From an uncultured Cuneatibacter sp. (GTDB taxonomy: Bacteria; Bacillota; Clostridia; Lachnospirales; Lachnospiraceae): DNA of 50,509 bases. The notes beneath the pieces are model-generated. The model was given only the letters and a program-made list of their open reading frames with translations, made no database searches and had not been told where the DNA came from. The stretch lies in assembly GCA_934234215.1 (NCBI GenBank), contig CAKQHB010000022.1:1-50509 (forward strand), written 5' to 3'. Position 1 is the first letter of the stretch; every line of letters starts with the position of its first letter. Positions 24,830-33,055 of the stretch are shown here, piece by piece. The position numbers and the translations under genes are program-made.

Positions 24830-26923
24830 TTATCGTTTTGTCACATATACCTTTGTCTCATACGGCTTCAGACAGGTCTCTCCTGTCACTGCAAGGTTCG
24901 TATCCACATCGGTCATTTCTTTTTTCAGCACGATACGCTGGGGCGTTGCTTCGTAATTCAGAACAACAAACCAGCGTTTTTCTTCGCTCTCCCGCACTGC
25001 CAGCTCGCAAGCAGCAGGTATTTCGATCTCTTCTGCCCACGGTTCTGTCAGATCCAATACGGAAAGCAGCTCTGCCGCTGCCTGCTCCGAGAAGGTGCAG
25101 CCCACATAGTAGACCTTTCCCTGGCCGCAGCGATGTTCTGTCATCGCTGTCGCACCTTCGTAATAACAGCCACCGATAACGCCCTCATAAGTGCCAAGCA
25201 CGATTGTATCCTCGTCTGCTTCGAGAATATCATTGTAAACAGATGCCGGGAACTGTCTGCCGTTGATTTCCCGTACGCAGACCTCCTCACCGGGTGTCAC
25301 AAACGTACTCTCCACAACCTTCACACCGGCCAGTTCCCGCAGCTTTCCGGGCAGTTCTTCCATCACGCATTTCCCGGTCTCGTTCTTATATCCGGTGCGG
25401 CAGCCCAGCACCAGTGTACCGCCTTCCCGCACATAGGACTCCAGCAGATCTGCGTTTTCCTGCGTCAAAATGACTTCGTGGGGCAGGAACAATACTGGAT
25501 ACGTCAGCATCCGCTCCAGAAAGGCATCCCTTCTCCGCTCAGAGGCCGCATACTCATACCGCCAGTCCGGCTCCGGAAAATACAGATAATCCATCGGCGC
25601 ATGAGCTCGCTGTCCCGCCACGAACAATCCCTCTTCGCTGGATTGTTCCAGACGTTTGTGCCACACATCCGCCTGCGCATCCCAGTGATTTGTGTAGTCC
25701 CGCAGCACTGCATATCCGGCTTTGTAGGAAGCACCGGTCATGTCTGCCAGCTTTTCCACACGCTTGTGGAACTCACCAACCTCCGCCAGCTTGCGGTTGT
25801 CCTGATTGTCATAATTCAGAATGCCATGCCAGTAAATCTCCGTGCCCATCGTGCAGGTACGCCACCGGAAAAAGCTGATGTAATCCGCGCCGTGAGCAAC
25901 ACTCTGCATCGCCCACAGGCTCATCTGTCCCGGCTTCGGTGCCGGCGCTTCCATGCGGGTCGTCCAGCCATTTGCCCCGGACTGCTGCTCCATAATTCCG
26001 AAATGGTGACAGATTGAACGCACCTGCGCCAATGCCTGACTGTAGCCGCGGTCTTTCAGCGGTGAAACATTTTTCGCATCCAGCATATAGGCAAAATTCG
26101 GGTAGGAATCATACGTGTACACATCCAGACTATTCTCCACCATGCGGTGATTGTCCATATGCTCAAACATGCCGTTTGTTGTCACAAAATCGCCGGGCTT
26201 TATGTATTTGCGCAGAATCGATGCCTGCATTTCACAAAACCGCAGTACACTGTCGGACACAAACCGGATATAATCCAACTGCTGATGGGGATTTGTCGTG
26301 TTATGGATCGTGTGGCGCGGCGCATGTACCTGCTCCCAATCGGTATAAGTCTGGTTCCAGAATCTCGTTCCCCACACCTGATTCAGTCGATCCAGGGTCT
26401 GATACGTCTCCCGCAGAAACTCCCGGAATGCCTCGTGATCGCTGTCGGAATAAAAATCATCACACTCGCAGTTTAACTCATTGTCGATCTGCCAGCCGAT
26501 GATGGACGGCTGCTGTCCATAATGCTGTCCCAGCTGCTCCACAATACGGCTGCAATATTCCTGATATACCGGCGAATTGTAGTTATAGTGTCTTCTCGCC
26601 CCGTGATAATACGGATTGCCGTCCCGGTCACAGTTCAATACTTCCGGATAAGCAGTCGTCAGCCAGGCGGGCGGTGTTGCAGTGGGTGTTCCGAAGATAA
26701 CCTTCATCCCTTCCGCTTCCGTCAATTCCAGAAAGCGGTCAAAAAATGAAAAGTCAAAGACACCATCTTCCGGTTCCACCAAATTCCACGCAAACTCTCC
26801 GATGCGGATTGTTCCGATCCCAACGGCTTTCATCCGCTGCAGATCTGACTGCCACAGCTCCTCCGGCCAGTGTTCCGGATAATAACAGGTTCCCAGATTC
26901 AGTTTGCTCCATTGAAAACTCAT
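24830..26923 (-). CDS. Beta-galactosidase, glycoside hydrolase family 42
   Basis: 697 residues, a typical GH42 length. It starts with LNLGTCYYPEHWPEELWQSDL, the family signature. Glu149 in WQIDNEL is the expected acid/base, and the Glu in GIMEQQSGANGW the expected nucleophile. The second domain is a GATase1-like trimerisation fold (VLFLPHEVILTQENADLLESYVREGGTLVLG) and a short beta domain ends the protein. There is no signal peptide, so it hydrolyses imported galactosides in the cytoplasm. GGAGG nine bases upstream fixes the start at 26923 rather than five codons earlier. It lies 31 bp after glpP on the same strand and may be read from the glp transcript. Confidence 0.95.
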   Translation of the reverse strand: MSFQWSKLNLGTCYYPEHWPEELWQSDLQRMKAVGIGTIRIGEFAWNLVEPEDGVFDFSFFDRFLELTEAEGMKVIFGTPTATPPAWLTTAYPEVLNCDRDGNPYYHGARRHYNYNSPVYQEYCSRIVEQLGQHYGQQPSIIGWQIDNELNCECDDFYSDSDHEAFREFLRETYQTLDRLNQVWGTRFWNQTYTDWEQVHAPRHTIHNTTNPHQQLDYIRFVSDSVLRFCEMQASILRKYIKPGDFVTTNGMFEHMDNHRMVENSLDVYTYDSYPNFAYMLDAKNVSPLKDRGYSQALAQVRSICHHFGIMEQQSGANGWTTRMEAPAPKPGQMSLWAMQSVAHGADYISFFRWRTCTMGTEIYWHGILNYDNQDNRKLAEVGEFHKRVEKLADMTGASYKAGYAVLRDYTNHWDAQADVWHKRLEQSSEEGLFVAGQRAHAPMDYLYFPEPDWRYEYAASERRRDAFLERMLTYPVLFLPHEVILTQENADLLESYVREGGTLVLGCRTGYKNETGKCVMEELPGKLRELAGVKVVESTFVTPGEEVCVREINGRQFPASVYNDILEADEDTIVLGTYEGVIGGCYYEGATAMTEHRCGQGKVYYVGCTFSEQAAAELLSVLDLTEPWAEEIEIPAACELAVRESEEKRWFVVLNYEATPQRIVLKKEMTDVDTNLAVTGETCLKPYETKVYVTKR

Positions 26924-26954
26924 CGCACGTTCCTCCATGCCATACTTTCATTGT

Positions 26955-27521
26955 TTATAGTTTCCACACACCTGTGTTTGTAGACGAGATCGCGATCGCA
27001 CCTGCGTCCAACGCCGCCATCACATCTTCTCTGTCTGAGATCAGTCCGCCTGCAATGACCGGTACCCCCGTCTGACTGCGGATCTTTTTGATGACCTTCG
27101 GCATCTGCCCCGGCAGGATCTCCAGAAAATCCGGTCTTCCCGCTGCCAGCTGCTTGCTGATCGTCTCAAATGCCATCGAATCCAGTACAAAAAAACGCAG
27201 CACAGATGCCAGGCCAAGTTCTCTCGCCCGTTTCATCAGTGCTGACTTTGTTGAGATAATACCGTCCGCCTGGGTAAACTGGTGAATAAAGTCTACCGCC
27301 GCTTCCCGCAGTGCCAGCCCGGAGATCAGATCCAGATGCACGAACACGGTCTTGCCATGCTCCTTACATCGTCTCACGATCTCCGGAATGGTACAAAGAT
27401 CTCCATATAATACAAATATCACATCCAGATCCAAAGTCAAAACTTCCTCCAGACCTGCATCATCCCGAATCGCTGCAATAATCGGGGACTCTTCCATAAG
27501 TTCTCTCAATCGAACCTTCAC
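26955..27521 (-). CDS. glpP: Glycerol-3-phosphate responsive antiterminator GlpP
   Basis: 188 residues, the full family length. The GlpP TIM-like pattern is clear: ESPIIAAIRDDAGLEE, VIFVLYGDLCTIPEIVRRCKEHGKTVFVHLDLISGL, DGIISTKSALMKRARELGL, FLEILPGQMPKVI and PVIAGGLISDREDV. GlpP binds glycerol-3-phosphate and then the leader RNA of glp genes, preventing termination. Here it closes a gene set whose leader carries a strong terminator (30760-30808), a good candidate target. GAGGAG precedes the ATG. It follows the DUF1667 gene by 43 bp. Confidence 0.95.
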   Translation of the reverse strand: MKVRLRELMEESPIIAAIRDDAGLEEVLTLDLDVIFVLYGDLCTIPEIVRRCKEHGKTVFVHLDLISGLALREAAVDFIHQFTQADGIISTKSALMKRARELGLASVLRFFVLDSMAFETISKQLAAGRPDFLEILPGQMPKVIKKIRSQTGVPVIAGGLISDREDVMAALDAGAIAISSTNTGVWKL

Positions 27522-27564
27522 AAATACTCCTCTGCCTTCCGGTCAGAGGTATCCGCTCCGACCT

Positions 27565-27930
27565 TTAGATTTTTGCGACGTTGCGGGTGGCTACTACATC
27601 CACGCCGGTTCCCAGAACGTCTTTTACGATCACATCCCCGATGGCAACAGGAGCTTCTACGGTAACGCCTTTCAACGCATCCATACAGGCTGCGATCTGT
27701 CCCTTCGGAATATCGCTCTGTGTCTTGACAGATACCATCATATGATCTCCGCCTGCTACTGCTACTGTGGATGTGACAATACGGGTGGGGTTCGTTACTT
27801 CCTTACGGGCATAGGCATCGCCGCGCTTGCAGGTGTTGCCGGTAACGGAAACAACTTCGCCGCCTTCCATACTTACTGTTATCATACAACCAAGAGGGCA
27901 TCCAATGCAAATCAATTCTCTGTTTTCCAT
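27565..27930 (-). CDS. DUF1667 family protein of the glycerol-3-phosphate dehydrogenase cluster
   Basis: 121 residues. The opening (LICIGCPLGCMITVSMEGGEVVSVTGNTCKRGDAYARKE) is the DUF1667 signature, with conserved cysteines CIGCPLGC and a later Cys that resemble a metal or iron-sulfur site. Proteins of this family are regularly encoded right after a GlpA-like and a flavoprotein gene, as here, and may take the role of the GlpC electron-transfer subunit; that is an inference. The start follows the flavoprotein stop by 21 bp, with AAAGGAAA as the ribosome site. Confidence 0.9.
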   Translation of the reverse strand: MENRELICIGCPLGCMITVSMEGGEVVSVTGNTCKRGDAYARKEVTNPTRIVTSTVAVAGGDHMMVSVKTQSDIPKGQIAACMDALKGVTVEAPVAIGDVIVKDVLGTGVDVVATRNVAKI

Positions 27931-27951
27931 TGTTATTTTCCTTTCTGACCT

Positions 27952-29220
27952 TTATTCTGTCTCAATCCGGACGGTTACAGTCTTCAAATCCGGATATGCT
28001 TCCAGTGTTTCTTTCTTCAGACGGATATCTTCCATCTCACCAGGCGCTACAACAGGACGCTTCTTTCTCGCGATGCGCTCGTCATTCAGGTAGGTGGAAA
28101 TGTAACAATTCTTATAAACTGCGCCAACGCGGAAACGAACAGTCAGATTGTCCTCCATATGGGACAGACGGATCGTGGACGGAACTGTATAACGAACACC
28201 GTTTTCTGCGTGAATCTCAATGACCTTCTCATCGGCATCTGCAGTCTCGGAGGTGCCCTTGATATAAGCGGCTGCATGCGCACCGGCTGCGGCTGCTTCC
28301 TGAGATACAAAGTCTACCAAATCATGTACATGCAGAACATTACCACAGGCAAAGATACCTTCTACAGATGTCTCCAGACTCTCGTTGACAACCGGACCGG
28401 AAGTCACACGGGACAGCTCCACACCGGCGCTTCTGGACAGTTCATTTTCCGGAAGCAGACCAACGGATAACAGCAGGGTATCGCAGGGGATGTACTCCTC
28501 GGTGCCGGGGATCGGCTTGCCCTTGGAATCCACTTCTGCCAGTGTCACGCCTTTGACACGCTCCTTGCCATCGATATCTACGACGGTATGAGACAGCTTT
28601 AACGGAATACCAAAGTCATCCAGACACTGTACAATGTTTCTCTTCAGACCACCGGAATACGGCATCAGCTCGGCAACAACTTTTACCTTTGCACCTTCCA
28701 GGGTCATACGGCGTGCCATAATCAAACCAATATCACCGGAACCAAGGATGACAACTTCCTTGCCGGGCATGTAGCCTTCCATATTCACCAGTCTCTGTGC
28801 AGTACCAGCGGAGAAAATACCAGCCGGACGATAGCCGGGAATATTCAGTGCGCCTCTGGAGCGCTCTCTGCATCCCATTGCCAGAATGACGGATTTTGCT
28901 TCCATGACGGTCAGACCGTCCTCTTTGCTGATGGCTGTGACAGTCTTTTCCGGAGAAATGTCTACTACCATCGTGTTTAACTTATACGGAATGTTCAGTT
29001 CCTTTGCCTGCTCGATAAAGCGGGCTGCATATTCCGGACCGGTCAGCTCTTCCTTGAATGTGTGAAGACCGAATCCATTGTGAATGCACTGATTCAAAAT
29101 ACCGCCCAGTTCCCTGTCTCTCTCCAGAACCAGCAGGTTATCAATGCCCTGTTTTTTTGCTGCAATGGCCGCTGCCAGTCCGGCAGGACCTCCTCCGATA
29201 ATAATCAGATCATATTTCAT
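27952..29220 (-). CDS. FAD-dependent pyridine nucleotide-disulphide type oxidoreductase, GlpB-like subunit
   Basis: 422 residues. An N-terminal FAD site (IIGGGPAGLAAAIAAKKQG), a central NAD(P) site (VVILGSGDIGLIMARRMTLEG) and a late FAD motif (SVEGIFACGNVLHVHDLVDFV) are present. It is the middle member of a three-gene unit (GlpA-like, this protein, DUF1667). In Firmicutes this unit is thought to form an anaerobic glycerol-3-phosphate oxidase or dehydrogenase passing electrons to an NAD(P)- or flavin-linked acceptor. GGAGAGGG precedes the ATG, 32 bp after the upstream stop. Confidence 0.9.
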   Translation of the reverse strand: MKYDLIIIGGGPAGLAAAIAAKKQGIDNLLVLERDRELGGILNQCIHNGFGLHTFKEELTGPEYAARFIEQAKELNIPYKLNTMVVDISPEKTVTAISKEDGLTVMEAKSVILAMGCRERSRGALNIPGYRPAGIFSAGTAQRLVNMEGYMPGKEVVILGSGDIGLIMARRMTLEGAKVKVVAELMPYSGGLKRNIVQCLDDFGIPLKLSHTVVDIDGKERVKGVTLAEVDSKGKPIPGTEEYIPCDTLLLSVGLLPENELSRSAGVELSRVTSGPVVNESLETSVEGIFACGNVLHVHDLVDFVSQEAAAAGAHAAAYIKGTSETADADEKVIEIHAENGVRYTVPSTIRLSHMEDNLTVRFRVGAVYKNCYISTYLNDERIARKKRPVVAPGEMEDIRLKKETLEAYPDLKTVTVRIETE

Positions 29221-29252
29221 AGGTGTTTCCCTCTCCTTCCTGCGGACTGTCT

Positions 29253-30689
29253 TTACTGAAACAGGTCTTCTTTGTTCTTTCCGATCACGATCACGCTGTC
29301 TCCACCAGATTTGCGGATGTCATACATATCCATCGGAACTTCTCTCTCCAGAATCTCCATGGTACGCGGTGAGCAGAAACCAGCCTGGCAACGCCCCATA
29401 CCGGCACGGGTACGGCGCTTTACACCATCCAGTGTTCTTGCTCCTAACGGTCTGTGAATGGAGTCAATGATTTCACCCTCGGAGATCATCTCGCAGCGAC
29501 AGATGATATTGCCGTATGCCGGGTTCTTCCGGATCAGCTCTGCACGTTCTTCTACGGTCATCTCGTTCGGATTGACAATGCCTTTTCTTGTCTCAACAAA
29601 GTCAGTCTTCTTTTCCGGATGCAGGATACCGGCTACAAGATCCGCTACCATCACACCGATTGCCGGAGCGCTGGTCAGACCAGGGGACTCGATTCCCGCT
29701 GCATCTACAAATCCAGGGGCATGCTCGCCAATGATGAACTCATGTCCATCCTCATGAGCACGCAGTCCTGCAAAGGAAGTGATGACCTGACGCATCGGCA
29801 CATCCTTGACACTCAGGGAAGAACGGCTGATCAGATAATCCAGACCCTCTCTCGTGGTGTTGGTGCCTTCTTTATTCTCAATGTCTGTTGCGGTGGGACC
29901 AACTAACAGATTGCCATGTACCGTAGGCGTAACCAGAACACCCTTGCCCATTGCACCGGGTACCTGGAAGACGGTGTGCTTTACATGTCCGCCGGCAGTC
30001 TTATCTAACAGACAATATTCACCCTTTCTGGGAGTGATGTGGATCTTGTCCTCACAGATCATGTTGTGGAACTTGTCTGCGTAAACACCGGCTGCATTGA
30101 CAACAACCTTTGTCTCAATGTCGCCTTTCGATGTCTCCAGTACATAGCCGCTTTCGGTCTTGCGAATGTCTGTCACTTCTGTCTCCAGACGGAATCCCAC
30201 ACCGTTTGTGCAGGCGTTCTCCGCCATGGCGATCGTCAGATTAAAGGGACATACGATACCGCCAGTGGGAGCATACAGAGCGCCGCAGACACAATCTGCT
30301 ACGTTTGGCTCCATCGCTACAACCTGCTCTCTGTTCAGAATCTGCAGATCCGGAACACCATTTGCCACACCACGGTCATACAACTCCTGCAGCTTCGGCA
30401 GATCCTCCTCTGCACTGCATACAACCAAAGATCCGATCTGCTTGAACGGAACATCCAGCTTCTCGCACAGATCCTTCATCATGGCATTGCCCTCTACGTT
30501 CAGCTTTGCCATCAGAGATCCTGTCGCTGCATCAAAACCAGCATGAACAATCGCGCTGTTTGCCTTGGATGTGCCCTCGCACACATCTGCTTCCTTGTCC
30601 ACCACTACAACGGACAACTGATAGCGGGACAGCTCTCTGGCAATGGCGCTTCCGGATACTCCGGCACCAATAATCGCTACGTCGTACAT
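29253..30689 (-). CDS. Anaerobic glycerol-3-phosphate dehydrogenase, GlpA-like, with C-terminal BFD-type 2Fe-2S domain
   Basis: 478 residues. The N-terminal FAD motif is VAIIGAGVSGSAIARELSRYQLSVVVVDKE, followed by the DAO fold (NSAIVHAGFDA..., PTGGIVCPFNLTIAMAENA, VVNAAGVYADKFHNMI). Residues about 405-460 form a bacterioferredoxin-associated-ferredoxin-type domain with cysteines in IICRCEMISEGEI and MGRCQAGFCSP. It oxidises glycerol-3-phosphate to dihydroxyacetone phosphate. GGAGGAG lies just before the ATG at 30689, so the 46 in-frame codons upstream, which cross a repeat module, are not coding. First gene of the glp operon. Confidence 0.92.
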   Translation of the reverse strand: MYDVAIIGAGVSGSAIARELSRYQLSVVVVDKEADVCEGTSKANSAIVHAGFDAATGSLMAKLNVEGNAMMKDLCEKLDVPFKQIGSLVVCSAEEDLPKLQELYDRGVANGVPDLQILNREQVVAMEPNVADCVCGALYAPTGGIVCPFNLTIAMAENACTNGVGFRLETEVTDIRKTESGYVLETSKGDIETKVVVNAAGVYADKFHNMICEDKIHITPRKGEYCLLDKTAGGHVKHTVFQVPGAMGKGVLVTPTVHGNLLVGPTATDIENKEGTNTTREGLDYLISRSSLSVKDVPMRQVITSFAGLRAHEDGHEFIIGEHAPGFVDAAGIESPGLTSAPAIGVMVADLVAGILHPEKKTDFVETRKGIVNPNEMTVEERAELIRKNPAYGNIICRCEMISEGEIIDSIHRPLGARTLDGVKRRTRAGMGRCQAGFCSPRTMEILEREVPMDMYDIRKSGGDSVIVIGKNKEDLFQ

Positions 30690-30711
30690 AAACTCCTCCA
30701 ATCTTTTGCCG

Positions 30712-30764
30712 CAGTGCGATGTTCGCGAAGCTCTTTTTCTTGAAATAAATTTCAAGAAAAGAGC
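30712..30764. repeat. Dispersed intergenic module, copy 3 (in the glp leader)
   Basis: The conserved part CAGTGCGAT-GTT-CGCGAAG (from 30712) is followed by an inverted repeat: left arm 30730-30746, right arm 30749-30764, with one bulged T and a 2-nt loop. This has the same order of parts as copies 1 and 2. It lies 23 bases upstream of the GlpA-like start codon and overlaps the base and T-tract of the terminator at 30760-30808. Confidence 0.65.
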
Positions 30765-30808
30765 GACACAAATAAAACACATCCTCTGTGTCTTTTTTGC
30801 ATCGCTCT
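30760..30808 (-). terminator. Intrinsic terminator inside the glp leader (candidate GlpP target)
   Basis: On the minus strand a 22-nt arm beginning AGAGCGATGC (30808-30787) pairs with the arm ending GTGTCGCTCT (30781-30760) around the loop GAGGA. There are three G-U pairs and one mismatch, and TTTTCTTG follows directly. Because the only promoter seen for the glp genes lies upstream at 30857-30885, transcripts must cross it. That fits antitermination by the GlpP encoded at 26955-27521. Confidence 0.7.
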
Positions 30809-30843
30809 CATCTCTCCGGCAATTCATGATTCAATTTGATTTC

Positions 30844-30861
30844 ATACCTGTATACAAGTAT
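30844..30861. promoter_or_regulatory. 18-bp near-perfect palindrome, operator candidate of the glp promoter
   Basis: ATACCTGTATACAAGTAT is symmetric apart from one base pair. It overlaps the -10 box on the minus strand and the presumed start of transcription. The TGTATACA core resembles sites of GntR-family repressors, but no such regulator is in the window. Confidence 0.6.
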
Positions 30862-30885
30862 ACCACGGGCAACCGCAAAAGGCAA
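30857..30885 (-). promoter_or_regulatory. Sigma-A promoter of the glp operon
   Basis: Minus strand TTGCCT (30885-30880), 17-bp spacer, TATACT (30862-30857). A direct repeat GGCAACCGC (30868-30876 and 30881-30889) covers the -35 region. The leader to the first start codon is about 160 nt. Confidence 0.6.
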
Positions 30886-30925
30886 CCGCGGCTTCTGTTA
30901 AATGTATGCAGACTTGTGTGAAAAC

Positions 30926-31840
30926 TTAATGTGCTTCCAGATAGTCCACCAGTGTCTGCATCACCGCCTCGCAGTAAAATGCGCTTCCGCCGTGATCGGC
31001 TCCGGCAACCTTGTAGAATGTCACATCTTTTCCATGCTTCTTTGCATCCTCATATAAAAGGATGCTCTGGGAAAAATGTACCAGACGATCTTTGTCGCCG
31101 TGCAGAATCAGCAGAGGATGGTTCGCCGTCTGCTCCGTGATGTAACTCAGCACGCTGACTTTTCTGGTTTCCTCCGGATGCTCAGATGGAATCAATCCGC
31201 CCAATAGCATCGTCTCCGGGGATGTCGCCGGATCATTTTTCACACCATGCACAACTCCCGGTGCCGACAGTGCTTCCAGATCTACCACACCGTAGAGATC
31301 CACAAACGCCCGGACTTCCGGCAACGGCTGTTCCGGATGTGCATCCAACTTTCCGGACTCCCATGTTGCCCAGCACAACAGGCAGGTATGACCGCCGCTG
31401 GAATCTCCGGATACAAAGATTCGCGATGCGTCAATGCCAAGCTCCTTTGCATGTGCTGCCAGATAACGGATCGCATCCTTCGCATCTTCTACCTGACCGG
31501 GAAAAATCACATCCGGTGTCGGACGATATTCCACGATCGCAACGATATATCCTGCCCGGACAACCGCCTGAAGATCTCCCACATGATTAAACAGATTTTG
31601 TTTCTGCCACGCCGATCCCTGAATGTGAACGTACAGCGGATACGGCTTCTCTTCGTCCAGCCGCTCCGGATAAATCATCTTCAGATGCAGCGCCTTACCG
31701 TCTTTTGCGGCATAGACCACATCCTCCGGAATCAGATTTGCCCGGTATGCGCTGGTATCTCCCGCAATCACCCGCATACCGTCTGCCTGCTCTTCACAGG
31801 CGGGCATCGTTTCATAGGTGTACTGATAATTCCAACCCAT
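30926..31840 (-). CDS. Alpha/beta hydrolase, esterase/lipase (BD-FAE/HSL-like)
   Basis: 304 residues. The nucleophile elbow is GDSSGGH with Ser147. The acid is probably the Asp in LHGDKDRLV and the base the His in GADHGG. The oxyanion region HIQGSAWQ replaces the usual HGGG of hormone-sensitive-lipase relatives. It is cytoplasmic (no signal peptide) and likely a carboxyl or acetyl ester hydrolase; deacetylation of imported sugars is one possibility. GGAGG precedes the ATG by ten bases. It reads toward the glp operon, with no terminator before the glp promoter. Confidence 0.88.
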   Translation of the reverse strand: MGWNYQYTYETMPACEEQADGMRVIAGDTSAYRANLIPEDVVYAAKDGKALHLKMIYPERLDEEKPYPLYVHIQGSAWQKQNLFNHVGDLQAVVRAGYIVAIVEYRPTPDVIFPGQVEDAKDAIRYLAAHAKELGIDASRIFVSGDSSGGHTCLLCWATWESGKLDAHPEQPLPEVRAFVDLYGVVDLEALSAPGVVHGVKNDPATSPETMLLGGLIPSEHPEETRKVSVLSYITEQTANHPLLILHGDKDRLVHFSQSILLYEDAKKHGKDVTFYKVAGADHGGSAFYCEAVMQTLVDYLEAH

Positions 31841-31936
31841 AGCCTGAAAACCTCCTGTCCTGTTTTTCTGATTTGTGATACGATATTCTTAACATTATCT
31901 TACTTTGCTTTTCGGAAAGGAACAAGGTGAAAAATT

Positions 31937-33055
31937 ATGAAAAAAATTCGTTTTGCCGTGGTTGGCTCCGGATGGCGCTCTCTGTATTACGTCCGCATCG
32001 CAAAAGCGCTTCCTGAACAGTTTGAGCTGTGCACGCTGCTGTGCCGCACGCAGGAAAAGACAGACCGCATCCATGCAGACTGGCAGATTCCCACGACCTG
32101 CATCGAATCCGATGTCTATGCTCTCAATCCGGACTTTATTGTTTCCGCAGTGAATCGCGACAGCATGTACGATGTGGCGCTGCACTGGATGGAGCTTGGA
32201 TTTCCCGTTCTGTCAGAAACACCGCCCTCTATGAAGCCGGAAGACCTCTCCCATCTGTGGGAGCTGCGGAAACAACAAACCGGTGCCATCTCGCCCATCA
32301 CCGGCAGACCCGCCGACTACCGCATGCAGGTAGCAGAGCAGTATTTCTGCTATCCCACTCACGAAGCGCGAACAAAGATCATCCAATCCGGACTTCTGGG
32401 CGATCCTGTCTCCATGACAATCTCCTACATGCACGACTATCACGCCGCCAGCCTCATCCGCCGTATGTTAGGCACCGGTTTTGCGGATGTCTCTGTCATC
32501 GGCAGCAAATATACGCTTCCGGTCACAGACACCCGCACCCGCTATGAAGTGCTGACAGAGGGTAAAGTCGTCACAAAAGATCAGGCACATCTTGTCCTAG
32601 AATATGCGAACGGCAAAGTCGCCTTCTATGATTTCTTATCAGATCAGTACCGCAGCCCGATCCGTACCCGTTATCTCAACGTGCGTGGTACCCGCGGCGA
32701 ACTGATCAACGACACGGTTCACTATCTAAATGAACAAAATCTCCCGGAGACGGATTCTCTGCGTATCACACAGGACCCGCTCACCGGCGAGATCTTAGCC
32801 ATCGCTTTTCGCGGCCAGACGCTGTACACACCGCCTTTTGGTCCCTGCGGACTACCGGAAGATGAAACCGCAATTGCAAGAATTCTGTTAGCAATGGCAC
32901 AGTATCTGGAAAACGGCAGCGAATACTATCCGCTGGCGGAAGCTCTGGAGGATGCGGAAATCGCGATCCACATGACAACCGCCGCCGATCATCCCTGGCA
33001 GATGCAGTACTCCGACGCTTCCCGCCCGTGGCGCACACCGGTAAAAATGCCCTGA
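31937..33055 (+). CDS. Gfo/Idh/MocA family protein (EKP lysine replaced by Thr)
   Basis: 372 residues. The Rossmann start is IRFAVVGSGWRSLYYVRIAKALPE, followed by the usual alpha/beta C-terminal domain. The conserved EKP motif reads ETP (residues 94-96), so, as in the other family member at 23707, the catalytic-region lysine is missing. The substrate is unknown; acidic sugars are plausible because GH28-like and FG-GAP genes share the window. Its last 67 bases overlap the 3' end of the convergent serine hydrolase gene. A weak promoter (TTGTGA-17 bp-TATCTT, 31873-31901) precedes it. Confidence 0.87.
   Translation: MKKIRFAVVGSGWRSLYYVRIAKALPEQFELCTLLCRTQEKTDRIHADWQIPTTCIESDVYALNPDFIVSAVNRDSMYDVALHWMELGFPVLSETPPSMKPEDLSHLWELRKQQTGAISPITGRPADYRMQVAEQYFCYPTHEARTKIIQSGLLGDPVSMTISYMHDYHAASLIRRMLGTGFADVSVIGSKYTLPVTDTRTRYEVLTEGKVVTKDQAHLVLEYANGKVAFYDFLSDQYRSPIRTRYLNVRGTRGELINDTVHYLNEQNLPETDSLRITQDPLTGEILAIAFRGQTLYTPPFGPCGLPEDETAIARILLAMAQYLENGSEYYPLAEALEDAEIAIHMTTAADHPWQMQYSDASRPWRTPVKMP

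Noticed and set aside
30690..30827. 46-codon N-terminal extension of the GlpA-like protein
   Set aside because: It would translate the repeat module and terminator, while GGAGGAG stands just before the ATG at 30689 where the FAD motif begins.
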